Below, one piece after another: positions 21,090-29,544 of a stretch of 64,000 bases of DNA (its first letter is position 1; the number at the start of each line of letters is the position of its first letter). A model generated the notes under the pieces. The model ran no database searches, was not told where the DNA came from, and worked only from the letters and a program-made list of their open reading frames with translations. This DNA comes from Rhodoferax mekongensis (GTDB lineage Bacteria; Pseudomonadota; Gammaproteobacteria; Burkholderiales; Burkholderiaceae_C), in NCBI RefSeq assembly GCF_032191775.1, contig NZ_CP132507.1, positions 645,001 through 709,000 on the forward strand, read 5' to 3'. The translations under genes and the position numbers were made by a program.

Positions 21090-21148
21090 GCGGAGTGTGA
21101 TGCGCAGTGTAATGGGCGAGTTTTGAAATTTTTTTGCGCGGAGTGTAA
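21090..21148. promoter_or_regulatory. Three copies of an 11-base motif upstream of the sigma-factor gene
   Basis: GCGGAGTGTGA (21090-21100), GCGCAGTGTAA (21102-21112) and GCGGAGTGTAA (21138-21148) lie in the same orientation in the sigma-bufferin intergenic region. The first two are spaced 12 bases apart and the third is 36 bases further on, i.e. three helical turns at about 12 bp. They may be operator sites or parts of an autoregulated ECF promoter; the role is not known. Confidence 0.45.
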
Positions 21149-21254
21149 GAAAGCACGTGGCAGCAGGACTAAACGTCAACCACAGCGCCAGAGCGCACCG
21201 CACCGGAGGCTGAATGGTTGTTTTCATTGATGCAATTACTCAAGGAGTTTCGAC

Positions 21255-21512
21255 ATGAACCAACGTGCCCTGCTTGCCGCTACCGCCGCCACCCTGATGT
21301 CCCTCACCCTGGCGTCTGCCCCTGTTGCCGCCCAGGAAAAAGAGAAATGCTTCGGCATTGCCAAGGCCGGTCAAAACGACTGCGCAAACGCTTCCGGTAC
21401 CCACTCGTGTGCCGGCCAGTCCAAAGTGGACATGGACAAGGGCGAATGGAAATATGTGGCCAAAGGCACCTGCGAAAAAATGAAAGGCAGCCTGATGGCG
21501 CCCAAGATGTAA
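21255..21512 (+). CDS. bufA1: DUF2282 bufferin-type metallophore precursor (BufA1-like)
   Basis: An 85-residue precursor starting with a Sec signal peptide ([20 protein letters not shown], cleavage near AQ|EK). The mature part has four cysteines (Cys32, 43, 52, 73) in [21 protein letters not shown] and GTCEKM, the pattern I associate with DUF2282. In described bufferins a neighbouring MNIO enzyme modifies these Cys residues and the exported peptide binds copper or other metals in the periplasm. The next two genes are the expected MNIO enzyme and its partner. Metal specificity cannot be told from sequence. Confidence 0.85.
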   Translation: MNQRALLAATAATLMSLTLASAPVAAQEKEKCFGIAKAGQNDCANASGTHSCAGQSKVDMDKGEWKYVAKGTCEKMKGSLMAPKM

Positions 21513-21559
21513 TTCCACATCGATTGCATTTCCAAGTCCGCCCCCACGCATACCCGCTC

Positions 21560-22489
21560 ATGCAAGCACCAAAGGCCCCGGCCTTGTCCGGCGACATTCA
21601 GGCCGGTATCGGGTGGCGGCACCCTCATTACGCGCAGTTGCTGCAACAGCAGGCTTCGTTGGACTTTCTGGAAGTCCACTCCGAGAATTTTTTTGCCCGC
21701 GGTGGCGCCAGCCTGGCGGTGTTGGAACAGGGGCGTGCCCTGTATCCGGTCAGTCTGCACGGCGTGGGCCTCTCATTAGGATCGGCCACGGGGCTGGACC
21801 CTTGGCATCTGGACCAATTGGAGGCACTGGTACGCCGCATCGACCCGGTGAGGGTCAGCGACCATGCCAGCTTTGCCCGCGCGCCTTGGGGTTCGGTCGC
21901 CATGGTGCATGCTGCCGACCTTCTGCCATTGCCGTTCAGTGACGAAGCGCTGGACACGCTCTGTGCCAACGTGCAGCGTGTGCAAGATCGCTTGCAGCGC
22001 CGCTTCATGGTGGAAAACCTGTCGGCCTATCTGCAGTGGCGCCCGGTGCCTGGCGAGCAGGAATGGACTGAGCCGGATTTCCTCAATGCCTTGGCCCGGC
22101 GTACCGGCTGCGAGTTGCTGGTCGATGTGAACAACATCTACGTCAATGCCCTGAACGCACAACTGCAGGGCGATGCCCGCGATCCGGTGGCCGCATGCTC
22201 TGCCTGGCTGGATGCCATCGACCCCGCTTCGGTGGGCGAGCTGCATGTGGCCGGCCATTGCGAGGTGAATGACGCGCACGGCCACATCGTGATCGATGAC
22301 CACGGAAGCCGAGTCTCCGACGCGGTGTGGGCGGTCTACCGCCATGCCATCCGGCGCTTTGGCGCGGTGCCTACACTGATGGAGTGGGACACCGACGTGC
22401 CAGCCTTGGAAGTGCTGCTGGGTGAAGCAGACGTGGCGCGCCAGATGGCACAAACCGCCTTGCAGCAAGCCGAGGCGTGCGACGCATGA
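21560..22489 (+). CDS. bufB: MNIO (DUF692) peptide-modifying enzyme, BufB-like
   Basis: About 309 residues from the ATG at 21560; the longer upstream frame covers bufA and is rejected. The TIM-barrel DUF692 family uses two or three iron ions to modify Cys residues in ribosomal peptides. Family blocks visible are [73 protein letters not shown] and LMEWDTDVP, which carry the His/Asp/Glu metal ligands. It is coupled to bufC by an ATGA overlap. Confidence 0.9.
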   Translation: MQAPKAPALSGDIQAGIGWRHPHYAQLLQQQASLDFLEVHSENFFARGGASLAVLEQGRALYPVSLHGVGLSLGSATGLDPWHLDQLEALVRRIDPVRVSDHASFARAPWGSVAMVHAADLLPLPFSDEALDTLCANVQRVQDRLQRRFMVENLSAYLQWRPVPGEQEWTEPDFLNALARRTGCELLVDVNNIYVNALNAQLQGDARDPVAACSAWLDAIDPASVGELHVAGHCEVNDAHGHIVIDDHGSRVSDAVWAVYRHAIRRFGAVPTLMEWDTDVPALEVLLGEADVARQMAQTALQQAEACDA

Positions 22490-23259
22490 GCACCCTCGCA
22501 CAGCAACAACAAGCGTTGGTGGCAGCGCTTTTCGATTGGCCTGCGGAAAATGCTATGAAAAACATAGCTGCCTGCGCAATGGACCCGGGCGCCAGAGGCC
22601 TGAAAGCCTATCAATCCAATGCGCATGCGCTGGCAGAACGCGCGCTGCAGGCCGCTTATCCAGTATTAACCCAACTATTAGGCGTGGAAAGCATGGGGGA
22701 TCTGGCCCGTGCCTACTGGCATGCCCACCCCCCTGTGCGCGGCGATGTGGCGCAATGGGGCGAAAGCCTGGCTGCCTTTATGGCGAGCAGCAGCCAGCTG
22801 CAGGACACGCCTTTTCTCCCCGATGTGGCGCGTTTGGAATGGGCCCTGCACAGCATGGCCACGCTGGAAGACGCGACCCCGGACCTAAATACCTTGACGC
22901 TATTGAGCACCCAAGACCCCGGCATGTTGTGCTTACGCCTGGCGCCCGGTGCCGCGGTGCAGTGCAGTGATTGGCCGGTTGCCACCATCCATGCGGCGCA
23001 TGGTGAGAACGGCCCCAGCTTTGAAGAGGTCGGTCGTTTGTTGCAAGCCCATGCGGGCGAGGATGCAGTGGTCTGGCGGCAGGGGTTCAAGCCCTGTGTG
23101 CGTGTGGCCTTGGAGGGGGAGGCTGCGCTCCTTCACGCCCTGCTAGCGGGCCGCAGCCTGGGTCAGGCCTTGGACGACGTGCCCCATCTGGATGTTTCTC
23201 AGTGGCTGACCGTGGCTGTTCAAAGCGGCTTGTTGTTGGCGGTGTATTCCGGCGAGTGA
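22486..23259 (+). CDS. bufC: DUF2063 DNA-binding-domain-like MNIO partner, BufC-like
   Basis: About 257 residues from the ATG overlapping the bufB stop. [20 protein letters not shown] and YPVLTQLLG are typical of the DUF2063 N-terminal domain, which recruits the precursor leader to the MNIO enzyme. Immediately before this block the interspersed repeat (22552-22607) is translated as [18 protein letters not shown], an in-frame insertion near residues 22-40 that would place a loop at the start of the domain. A C-terminal domain with repeated [17 protein letters not shown] strands follows. Confidence 0.85.
   Translation: MSTLAQQQQALVAALFDWPAENAMKNIAACAMDPGARGLKAYQSNAHALAERALQAAYPVLTQLLGVESMGDLARAYWHAHPPVRGDVAQWGESLAAFMASSSQLQDTPFLPDVARLEWALHSMATLEDATPDLNTLTLLSTQDPGMLCLRLAPGAAVQCSDWPVATIHAAHGENGPSFEEVGRLLQAHAGEDAVVWRQGFKPCVRVALEGEAALLHALLAGRSLGQALDDVPHLDVSQWLTVAVQSGLLLAVYSGE
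22552..22607 (+). repeat. Interspersed repeat copy inside bufC
   Basis: GCTATGAAAAACATAGCTGC, then CTGCGCA, then GGGCGCCAGAGGCC. This is the clearest full-length copy and its core is a near-palindrome (GCTATG...CATAGC). It adds about 18 codons in frame. Confidence 0.7.
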
Positions 23260-23290
23260 TCGCCATGTCCTGTGTTTGAAAAGAGTCTGT

Positions 23291-23776
23291 ATGAAATCTC
23301 TATTGGCAAGCTCATCCCGCGCCGGTGGCGGGCATTGGCTCACGCGCTTTGCCACGCTGGTGGCAAGCGGTCACCGTGTACTGGACGCCTTGCAAGCGCC
23401 TGCTGCTTTGCTGGCGCGGCTGTATGTCGCGAACGCATTTTTCTCTTCCGGCTTGACCAAGCTGCGTGACTGGGACATCACACTGTCCTTGTTCATGGAC
23501 GAATACCACGTGCCCCTACTGCCTCCGGAGCTGGCAGCCTGGATGGGCACTGCGGGTGAGCTCGTATTGCCGGTCTTGTTGGTCTTGGGCTTGGGGGGGC
23601 GGTTTGCGGCCTTGGGCCTGAGTGTGGTCAACGTGATGGCGGTGCTGTCCCTGAGCGAGATTGCACCCGCAGCGTTGCAGCAGCACATCACTTGGGGTGT
23701 GTTGTTGCTGACTCTGGCTTTGTATGGCCCGGGCGCATGGGCTGTAGACCGTTTTTTCAACAAAAATGGGCGCTAA
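23291..23776 (+). CDS. DoxX family membrane protein of the bufferin operon
   Basis: About 161 residues with four predicted membrane segments. The DoxX core is visible in LLARLYVANAFFSSGLTKL, WMGTAGELVLPVLLVLGLGG and HITWGVLLLTLALYGPGAW. DoxX proteins commonly end operons of DUF2282/DUF692/DUF2063 genes; a role in membrane redox chemistry or metal handling is proposed, not shown. The stop TAA lies within the GGGCGCTAA end of an interspersed repeat, so the repeat supplies the last codons. Confidence 0.85.
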   Translation: MKSLLASSSRAGGGHWLTRFATLVASGHRVLDALQAPAALLARLYVANAFFSSGLTKLRDWDITLSLFMDEYHVPLLPPELAAWMGTAGELVLPVLLVLGLGGRFAALGLSVVNVMAVLSLSEIAPAALQQHITWGVLLLTLALYGPGAWAVDRFFNKNGR

Positions 23777-23823
23777 CACCCATCGAATATGCGCGGGCAG
23801 CTATAAAAAGCATAGCTACCCGC
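23768..23823 (-). repeat. Interspersed repeat copy forming a hairpin between doxX and amtB
   Basis: On the minus strand: GCTATGCTTTTTATAGCTGC, then CCGCGCATATTC and GGGTGTTAGCGCCC. It spans the doxX stop. It also makes a 12-bp stem with one mismatch (23793-23804 with 23812-23823), which may act as a terminator for the convergent doxX and amtB genes. Confidence 0.65.
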
Positions 23824-23836
23824 TTTTGCGGTATGA

Positions 23837-25039
23837 CTACCAGTTGGCTTCCCGCTCCGGCGATGCGCTGATTTTGTGAATGGAGAGGTCCGCGCCGTCA
23901 TATTCCTCTTCCTGGCTCATGCGCAGGCCGACGGTAGCCTTGAGCAGTCCGTAAACCACAAAGCCCGCCGCGGCTGCCCATGCAACGCCCATGGCAGTGC
24001 CGATGAGCTGGGCCATGAAGTTGACGCCACCCAAGCCGCCGAATGCAGTGCTACCGAAAATGCCTGCTGCAATGCCACCCCAAGTGCCGCACAGGCCGTG
24101 CAGCGGCCACACGCCCAGCACGTCGTCAATCTTCCATTTGTTCTGGGTCAGGGTGAACATGACCACAAAAATGGCGCCGGCCACCCCGCCCACCACCAAT
24201 GCGCCCAGCGGGTGCATGAGGTCGGAACCGGCGCATACGGCCACCAGACCGGCCAGCGGGCCGTTGTGCACAAAGCCGGGGTCGTTTTTGCCCATGAGCA
24301 GGGCCACCAGCGTGCCGCCCACCATGGCCATGAGCGAGTTCACCGCCACCAGGCCGGACATTTTGTCGAGCAGCTGAGCACTCATCACATTGAAGCCGAA
24401 CCAACCCACGATCAAAATCCACGCGCCCAAGGCGAGGAAGGGAATGCTGCTGGGCGGGTGCGCCGACATCGCGCCATCTTTGCGGTAACGGTTGCTGCGG
24501 GCACCCAGCAAGAGCACGGCACCCAAAGCGATCCAACCGCCCACGGCGTGCACCACCACGCTACCGGCAAAGTCGTGAAACTCGTCGCCGGTGAGCGCCT
24601 TGATCCAGGCTTGCACGCCGAAGTGCTGGTTCCAGACAATGCCTTCAAAGAAGGGGTAGACCACACCGACGATGACGGCCGTGGCAATGAGCTGCGGCCA
24701 GAACTTGGCCCGCTCGGCAATGCCGCCCGAAATGATGGCGGGAATGGCAGCGGCAAAGGTCAGCAGAAAGAAGAACTTCACCAGCTCGTAGCCGTTCTTG
24801 GCGGCCAGTTGCTCGGCACCGACAAAGAAGGTGGTGCCGTAGGCCACGGCGTACCCGACCACGAAATACACCACGGTAGACACCGAGAAGTCCACCAGGA
24901 TCTTGACCAGCGCGTTCACCTGGTTCTTGCGGCGCACGGTGCCGAGTTCCAGAAAGGCAAAACCGGCGTGCATGGCCAGCACCATGATTGCGCCCAACAA
25001 AATGAACAAGGCATCCGCGCCCTGTTTTAGTGCTTCCAT
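23837..25039 (-). CDS. amtB: Ammonium transporter
   Basis: About 400 residues from the ATG at 25039; the upstream in-frame starts lie inside the promoter region and are rejected. About 11 membrane segments are visible. Amt-family blocks include MHAGFAFLELGTVRRKN, the conserved D-F-A-G-S block (HDFAGSVVVHAVGGWIALG) and GLCGTWGGIAAGIF near the C-terminus. It imports ammonium under nitrogen limitation. No glnK is adjacent. A sigma-54-type promoter lies about 75 bases upstream. Confidence 0.93.
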   Translation of the reverse strand: MEALKQGADALFILLGAIMVLAMHAGFAFLELGTVRRKNQVNALVKILVDFSVSTVVYFVVGYAVAYGTTFFVGAEQLAAKNGYELVKFFFLLTFAAAIPAIISGGIAERAKFWPQLIATAVIVGVVYPFFEGIVWNQHFGVQAWIKALTGDEFHDFAGSVVVHAVGGWIALGAVLLLGARSNRYRKDGAMSAHPPSSIPFLALGAWILIVGWFGFNVMSAQLLDKMSGLVAVNSLMAMVGGTLVALLMGKNDPGFVHNGPLAGLVAVCAGSDLMHPLGALVVGGVAGAIFVVMFTLTQNKWKIDDVLGVWPLHGLCGTWGGIAAGIFGSTAFGGLGGVNFMAQLIGTAMGVAWAAAAGFVVYGLLKATVGLRMSQEEEYDGADLSIHKISASPEREANW

Positions 25040-25112
25040 ACGAGTCCTTTGGTCGTTAAATGCTTTTGATTGGTGCAAAACCATCGAAAAATGGCTTTGC
25101 GCACCAAAATAA

Positions 25113-25129
25113 AGCAAAAACCACGCCAG
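25113..25129 (-). promoter_or_regulatory. Candidate sigma-54 promoter for amtB
   Basis: On the minus strand TGGCGTGGTTTTTGCT gives the invariant GG-N10-GC of -24/-12 promoters, with two differences from TGGCACG-N4-TTGC. TGGTGCA half-sites resembling NtrC half-sites lie at about 25141-25147 (upstream) and on both sides of 25075-25105 (downstream). Confidence 0.55.
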
Positions 25130-25181
25130 ACATTCCAAGCTGGTGCATGGTGATGCGATGGACCCCGAAAAAGGCGTCCCT

Positions 25182-25190
25182 TGCTATACT
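25182..25190 (+). promoter_or_regulatory. Extended -10 promoter upstream of the metX riboswitch
   Basis: TGCTATACT is an extended -10 (TG-N-TATACT) about 8 bases before the riboswitch fold begins, so the aptamer would form at the very 5' end of the transcript. The -35 element is weak. Confidence 0.5.
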
Positions 25191-25198
25191 CGCCACCC

Positions 25199-25252
25199 AC
25201 AGCGCCAATTTGCTCCAGCTTGCGGGCGCTTAATAAATTCAGCTAAACACGG
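25199..25252 (+). promoter_or_regulatory. SAM-II-like riboswitch upstream of metX
   Basis: The segment has the order of SAM-II conserved blocks: AGCGCCAATTTG, a short loop, TTGCGGGCGCTTAATAAAT, then AGCTAAA. AGCGCC pairs with GGCGCT as P1, and the second loop can pair back as the pseudoknot. SAM-II sits upstream of metA/metX/metZ genes and shuts them off when S-adenosylmethionine is plentiful. The downstream gene is metX, which fits. Confidence 0.75.
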
Positions 25253-25270
25253 ACCCGCCTTCTGGCATTG

Positions 25271-25308
25271 CAACCCGGCCCGCGTTTAGCGCTGCCGGGT
25301 TTTGTTTT
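25271..25308 (+). terminator. Intrinsic terminator between riboswitch and metX start
   Basis: AACCCGGC (25271-25278) pairs with GCCGGGTT (25294-25301), followed by TTGTTTTT ending 2 bases before the metX ATG. This would let the riboswitch stop transcription before the gene, and the stem can also hide the ribosome binding region. Confidence 0.65.
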
Positions 25309-25309
25309 T

Positions 25310-26542
25310 ATGCTGATTGCCACGCCCCAAACCATGCGCTTTGATACCCCTTTGCTGCTGCAAAGCGGGGAGTCCATCCATGGCTATTCCTTGAGTTACG
25401 AGACCTACGGCACGCTCAACGCCGACAAGTCCAACGCCGTGCTGGTCTGCCATGCCCTGAACGCTTCGCACCATGTAGCGGGTGTTTATGAGGGTCAGGA
25501 CAAGTCCGAGGGCTGGTGGGACAACATGATCGGCCCGGGCAAGTCTGTGGATACGGACAAGTTTTTCGTCATCGGCGTCAACAACCTCGGCTCCTGTTTC
25601 GGCTCCACCGGCCCCATGCACACCCACCCCGACACGGGCAAGGTCTATGGCGCGGACTTTCCAGTGGTCACCGTCGAAGATTGGGTGAACGCCCAAGCGA
25701 AATTGTTGGACGCGTTGGGTATCGAGACCTTGGCCGCGGTCTTGGGTGGCAGCTTGGGCGGAATGCAAGCCCTGAGCTGGACGCTGCAATACCCCGAGCG
25801 CATGCGCCATGCGGTGGTGGTGGCCAGTGCGCCCAACCTCACGGCTGAGAATATTGCGTTCAATGAAGTTGCGCGCCGTGCCATCGTGACCGACCCCGAC
25901 TTTCATGGCGGTCATTTTTACGAGCATGGCGTCATCCCCAAGCGCGGCCTGCGCATCGCCCGCATGATCGGCCACATCACGTACCTGAGCGATGACGTGA
26001 TGAACGAGAAGTTTGGCCGCGAGCTCAAAGACGCCGTGCTGGCCAGCGCCAACGGCTACAAGTACAGCACGCAGGACGTGGAGTTCCAGATCGAGAGCTA
26101 CCTGCGCTACCAGGGCGACAAGTTTGCGGAGTACTTTGATGCCAACACGTATCTGCTGATCACCCGCGCGCTGGACTACTTTGACCCGGCCAAAGCCTTT
26201 GGCGGCGACTTGAGCCGGGCCCTGGCCCGAACCCGCGCCAAGTTTTTGCTGGTGAGCTTTACGACCGATTGGCGCTTCAGCCCCAAACGCAGCCGCGAGG
26301 TGGTGAAGGCCTTGTTGGATAACAAGCGCGAGGTCAGTTACGCTGAAATCGATGCACCCCACGGACATGATGCTTTTTTGCTCGATGACGCCCGTTACAT
26401 GAGCGTGATGCGCTCCTATTTTGATAGCATCTTTAATGGTTTGGAGGGTAGTCCGCCGCCGGGCCGTCCCAAGGCGGAAAGCGCCCCCTTGGGGGGCAGC
26501 GCAGTACGCGAAGCGACAAGTGTGGGGGTAACAGCAGCATGA
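25310..26542 (+). CDS. metX: Homoserine O-acetyl/succinyltransferase
   Basis: First committed step of methionine synthesis. About 410 residues from the ATG at 25310 ([11 protein letters not shown]). The alpha/beta-hydrolase fold shows the nucleophile Ser in [12 protein letters not shown], Asp in TTDWRFSP and His in [10 protein letters not shown]. The natural C-terminus should lie near [10 protein letters not shown]. About 30 extra residues ([20 protein letters not shown] onward) are encoded by an inserted interspersed repeat. ATGA overlap with metW. Confidence 0.95.
   Translation: MLIATPQTMRFDTPLLLQSGESIHGYSLSYETYGTLNADKSNAVLVCHALNASHHVAGVYEGQDKSEGWWDNMIGPGKSVDTDKFFVIGVNNLGSCFGSTGPMHTHPDTGKVYGADFPVVTVEDWVNAQAKLLDALGIETLAAVLGGSLGGMQALSWTLQYPERMRHAVVVASAPNLTAENIAFNEVARRAIVTDPDFHGGHFYEHGVIPKRGLRIARMIGHITYLSDDVMNEKFGRELKDAVLASANGYKYSTQDVEFQIESYLRYQGDKFAEYFDANTYLLITRALDYFDPAKAFGGDLSRALARTRAKFLLVSFTTDWRFSPKRSREVVKALLDNKREVSYAEIDAPHGHDAFLLDDARYMSVMRSYFDSIFNGLEGSPPPGRPKAESAPLGGSAVREATSVGVTAA
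26447..26536 (+). repeat. Second repeat family forming the 3' tail of metX
   Basis: The segment holds GTCCGCCGCCGGGCCGTCCC, a GCGCCCCCTTGGGGGGCAGC hairpin (26481-26500) and GCGAAGCG...GTGGGGG. I recognise this from memory as a common intergenic repeat of Comamonadaceae genomes. Here it is read in frame as the C-terminal tail of MetX and ends just before metW. Confidence 0.65.
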
Positions 26543-27120
26543 CCGACTTGAATACCTTGCACGCGATTGCCAGCCTGGTGCCTCAAGGCTCGCGGGTGCT
26601 CGACCTGGGTTGTGGCGACGGCGCCATGCTGGACTACTTGCAGCGCGAGCGGGGCTGCAGCGGCTACGGCGTGGAGCTGGACGATGCCAATGTGCTGGCT
26701 TGTGTCAAACGCGGCGTGAATGTGCTGCAGCTCAACCTCGACCAGGGGCTTACCGTGTTTGAGGACGCCAGCTTCGATGTGGTGCTGCAGATCGACACCC
26801 TGCAGCACTTGCGCAATGCCGAAACCATGTTGATTGAGACGGCCCGTGTCGGACGGGTGGGCATTGTGGCCTTCCCCAACTTTGCCCATTGGCCTAACCG
26901 CGTGAGCATTTTGCAAGGGCGCATGCCCGTGACCAAGCGATTGCCCTACCAGTGGTACGACACGCCCAACATCCGCGTCGGCACCCATGCGGACCTGGCT
27001 GTTCTGGCGCAGCGCAATGGTTTGCGCGTGTTGGACAGCTTTGGTTTGCAGGATGGTCAGACGGTCCGCTTCCTGCCCAACCTGCGGGCCGGCACTTCTG
27101 TGTACAAATTGGCACGTTAA
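26539..27120 (+). CDS. metW: Methionine biosynthesis protein MetW
   Basis: A 193-residue class I methyltransferase-like protein with the SAM-binding motif [15 protein letters not shown]. MetW always accompanies MetX in this type of methionine pathway and is needed for its activity, probably as a partner subunit. It overlaps the metX stop (ATGA), so it shares the SAM-II control. Confidence 0.95.
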   Translation: MTDLNTLHAIASLVPQGSRVLDLGCGDGAMLDYLQRERGCSGYGVELDDANVLACVKRGVNVLQLNLDQGLTVFEDASFDVVLQIDTLQHLRNAETMLIETARVGRVGIVAFPNFAHWPNRVSILQGRMPVTKRLPYQWYDTPNIRVGTHADLAVLAQRNGLRVLDSFGLQDGQTVRFLPNLRAGTSVYKLAR

Positions 27121-27208
27121 AGCAGTCGACTGCGGGTAAGCCTCCAGCAAGATTCAGGCTGCGCATGGCATGATGGATGCCCCGCGCCGAATCTGTATCA
27201 GGAGCCCC

Positions 27209-28687
27209 ATGAACGCCCGCGTTCCATCCTCTGTATTCCATACCGCCCAGGCCCTTGAGCACGTCAGTGCTGCCTGGGACACGGACATCGTCCATCGTTT
27301 GGAGGAATACATCCGTATTCCGGCCAAGTCGCCGATGTTTGACGCGCAATGGTCGGAGGCCGGTTTGCTGGACACCGTGGTGCGCAATACCGCCCAGTGG
27401 ATCGAGGCCCAGAAAGTTCCCGGCCTGCAGCTGGAGGTCATCCGGCTGGAGGGTCGTACTCCGGTCATCTTTTTTGAAATACCCGCCAGTGGCGGTGAGG
27501 CTGGCGAGGTACCTGCGTCCGGCGAAACCGTGCTCATGTATGGCCATCTGGATAAGCAGCCGGAGTTCTCAGGTTGGCGCAACGACTTGGGTCCCTGGAC
27601 CCCCAAATACGAGGACGGCAAGCTGTATGGCCGTGGCGGCGCGGACGACGGCTACGCTGCCTATGCGGCAATTTCCGCACTGCAGGCGCTCAAAGACCAG
27701 AAGCTGCGTCACCCGCGAGTGGTCGGCCTGATCGAGACCTGTGAGGAAAGTGGCTCTTACGACCTGCTCCACTATGTCGACGCACTCAAGCCCCGCTTGG
27801 GTGATGTGGGGCTGGTGGTGTGCCTGGACTCCGGAGCGGGCAATTACGACCAACTATGGTTGACCAACAGCCTGCGTGGCATGGCCAGCGGCGTGTTGAA
27901 GGTCGAAATCCTGACCGAGGGCATTCACTCAGGAGACGCCAGTGGCCTCGTGCCTTCGAGCTTCCGCATCCTGCGCCAGGTGCTGGACCGCTTGGAGGAC
28001 AGCAAAACCGGCCATTTGTTGCCTGCCAACTTCCACTGCGAAGTCCCTGCCGAGCGCATGCAGCAAGCGCGGGCGACTGCCGGAATATTGGGTGATGAAT
28101 TGTTCAAGCGCTTTCCCTGGGCGCACTATGACTGCGGTGGCGCCACTACCTTCGCGTTGCCCACCACCTCGGACCCGCTCGAGGCCTTGCTCAAGCGCAC
28201 TTGGCAGCCCACGCTGAGTGTCACCGGCGCAGATGGCTTTCCTGACATCAAAAATGCCGGAAACGTGCTGCGGCCTTACACCGCGTTCAAGTTGAGTCTG
28301 CGTCTGCCACCTTTGGTGGAGGCGGCGTCTGCCGTCCAGGAGTTGAAGACGCTCTTGGAAGACAACGCGCCTTACCAGGCCAAAGTCACGTTTGAAGGGC
28401 TGTCCAGCGCCACCGGCTGGAATGCTCCGGACACCGCGCCCTGGTTCGATGCAGCATTGAATGACGCCTCGAATGCGCACTTCGGAGCGCCCTGTGGCCA
28501 CATTGGTCAGGGCGGTACGATCCCGCTCATGAACATGCTGTCCAAGGGCTTCCCGAAAGCACAGATGATGGTGTGTGGTGTGCTGGGCCCCAAGAGCAAT
28601 GCCCATGGACCGAATGAGTTTTTGCATGTGCCGTATGCCAAAAAACTCACTGCCGCAGTGGCACAGGTGATTTCCCGTTTTCCTTGA
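27209..28687 (+). CDS. M20 family metallopeptidase
   Basis: 492 residues from an ATG with CAGGAG 5 bases upstream. Zinc-ligand motifs of M20 peptidases are present: GHLDKQPE, GRGGADDGYA, ETCEESGS and the C-terminal GHIGQGGTIP region. The dimerisation domain sits in the middle (about 215-380). The family includes dipeptidases and carnosinase-like enzymes; substrate unknown. There is no signal peptide, so it acts in the cytoplasm. The alpha/beta hydrolase gene follows after 14 bases. Confidence 0.9.
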   Translation: MNARVPSSVFHTAQALEHVSAAWDTDIVHRLEEYIRIPAKSPMFDAQWSEAGLLDTVVRNTAQWIEAQKVPGLQLEVIRLEGRTPVIFFEIPASGGEAGEVPASGETVLMYGHLDKQPEFSGWRNDLGPWTPKYEDGKLYGRGGADDGYAAYAAISALQALKDQKLRHPRVVGLIETCEESGSYDLLHYVDALKPRLGDVGLVVCLDSGAGNYDQLWLTNSLRGMASGVLKVEILTEGIHSGDASGLVPSSFRILRQVLDRLEDSKTGHLLPANFHCEVPAERMQQARATAGILGDELFKRFPWAHYDCGGATTFALPTTSDPLEALLKRTWQPTLSVTGADGFPDIKNAGNVLRPYTAFKLSLRLPPLVEAASAVQELKTLLEDNAPYQAKVTFEGLSSATGWNAPDTAPWFDAALNDASNAHFGAPCGHIGQGGTIPLMNMLSKGFPKAQMMVCGVLGPKSNAHGPNEFLHVPYAKKLTAAVAQVISRFP

Positions 28688-28701
28688 ACCGGTAGCAAAG
28701 C

Positions 28702-29544
28702 ATGGCTTCTGAATCCACTCTGAGTACCTTCACCGCCAGCGACGGCGAAAACCTCGCCGTCCAAGATTGGCCGTTAGATCCGGGTGTGACACCCCGCGGC
28801 GTTGTGCTCATCGTCCACGGGCTGGGCGAGCATGCCGGACGCTACGACCATGTCGCGCAACAACTCAATGCCTGGGGCTTTGCAGTGCGCGGCTATGACC
28901 AGTGCGGCCACGGCGAGAGCAGCGGCTTGCCCGGTAGTCTGCCCTCCGATACCCGCTTGCTGGATGACCTGGCCGACATCATCGACAGTACACGTGCCCG
29001 CATGGAACCCGGAACTCCGCTGATTCTGTTGGGGCACAGCATGGGCGGTCTGGTGACCGGGCGCTTTGTGTCCTTGGGGCTTCGCAAGGTAGAGGCGCTC
29101 ATCATGTCCTCCCCTGCCCTGAATCCGGGCATGAATGCATTCCAGAAATTCCTGGTTGCGGTGTTGCCAACAATCGCCCCCAACCTGCGCGTAGGCAATG
29201 GCCTGAACCCTACCTTCATTTCGCATGACCCCGCTGTGGTGAAGGCTTACACCTCGGACCCACTGGTGCATGACCGCATCTCCGCCCGTTTGGCCCGCTT
29301 TTTCTCTACCGAGGGGCCGGCGACCGTGGCCGCCGCCCCGCAATGGAAGGTTCCCACCTTGCTGATGTACGCAGGGGATGATCGTCTGGTGAACCCGCAG
29401 GGCAGTCGTGACTTTGCGGCTGCGGCCCCCAAAGACCAGGTGACCTCAGTGTGCTTTGATGCGCTGTATCACGAGATCTTCAATGAAAAAGATGCCACAC
29501 CGGTGTTTGCCGCCATGCGCAGCTGGCTGGACCAGCGGTTTTGA
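28702..29544 (+). CDS. Alpha/beta hydrolase, monoacylglycerol lipase/lysophospholipase-like
   Basis: 280 residues of the serine aminopeptidase S33 (hydrolase_4) type: oxyanion block VLIVHGLGEHAGRYDH, GYDQCGHGESSG, the nucleophile elbow GHSMGG, Asp in YAGDDRLVNPQG and a late His in LYHEIFNE. This resembles lysophospholipase PldB and monoglyceride lipases. The next gene begins directly after its TGA. Confidence 0.88.
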   Translation: MASESTLSTFTASDGENLAVQDWPLDPGVTPRGVVLIVHGLGEHAGRYDHVAQQLNAWGFAVRGYDQCGHGESSGLPGSLPSDTRLLDDLADIIDSTRARMEPGTPLILLGHSMGGLVTGRFVSLGLRKVEALIMSSPALNPGMNAFQKFLVAVLPTIAPNLRVGNGLNPTFISHDPAVVKAYTSDPLVHDRISARLARFFSTEGPATVAAAPQWKVPTLLMYAGDDRLVNPQGSRDFAAAAPKDQVTSVCFDALYHEIFNEKDATPVFAAMRSWLDQRF

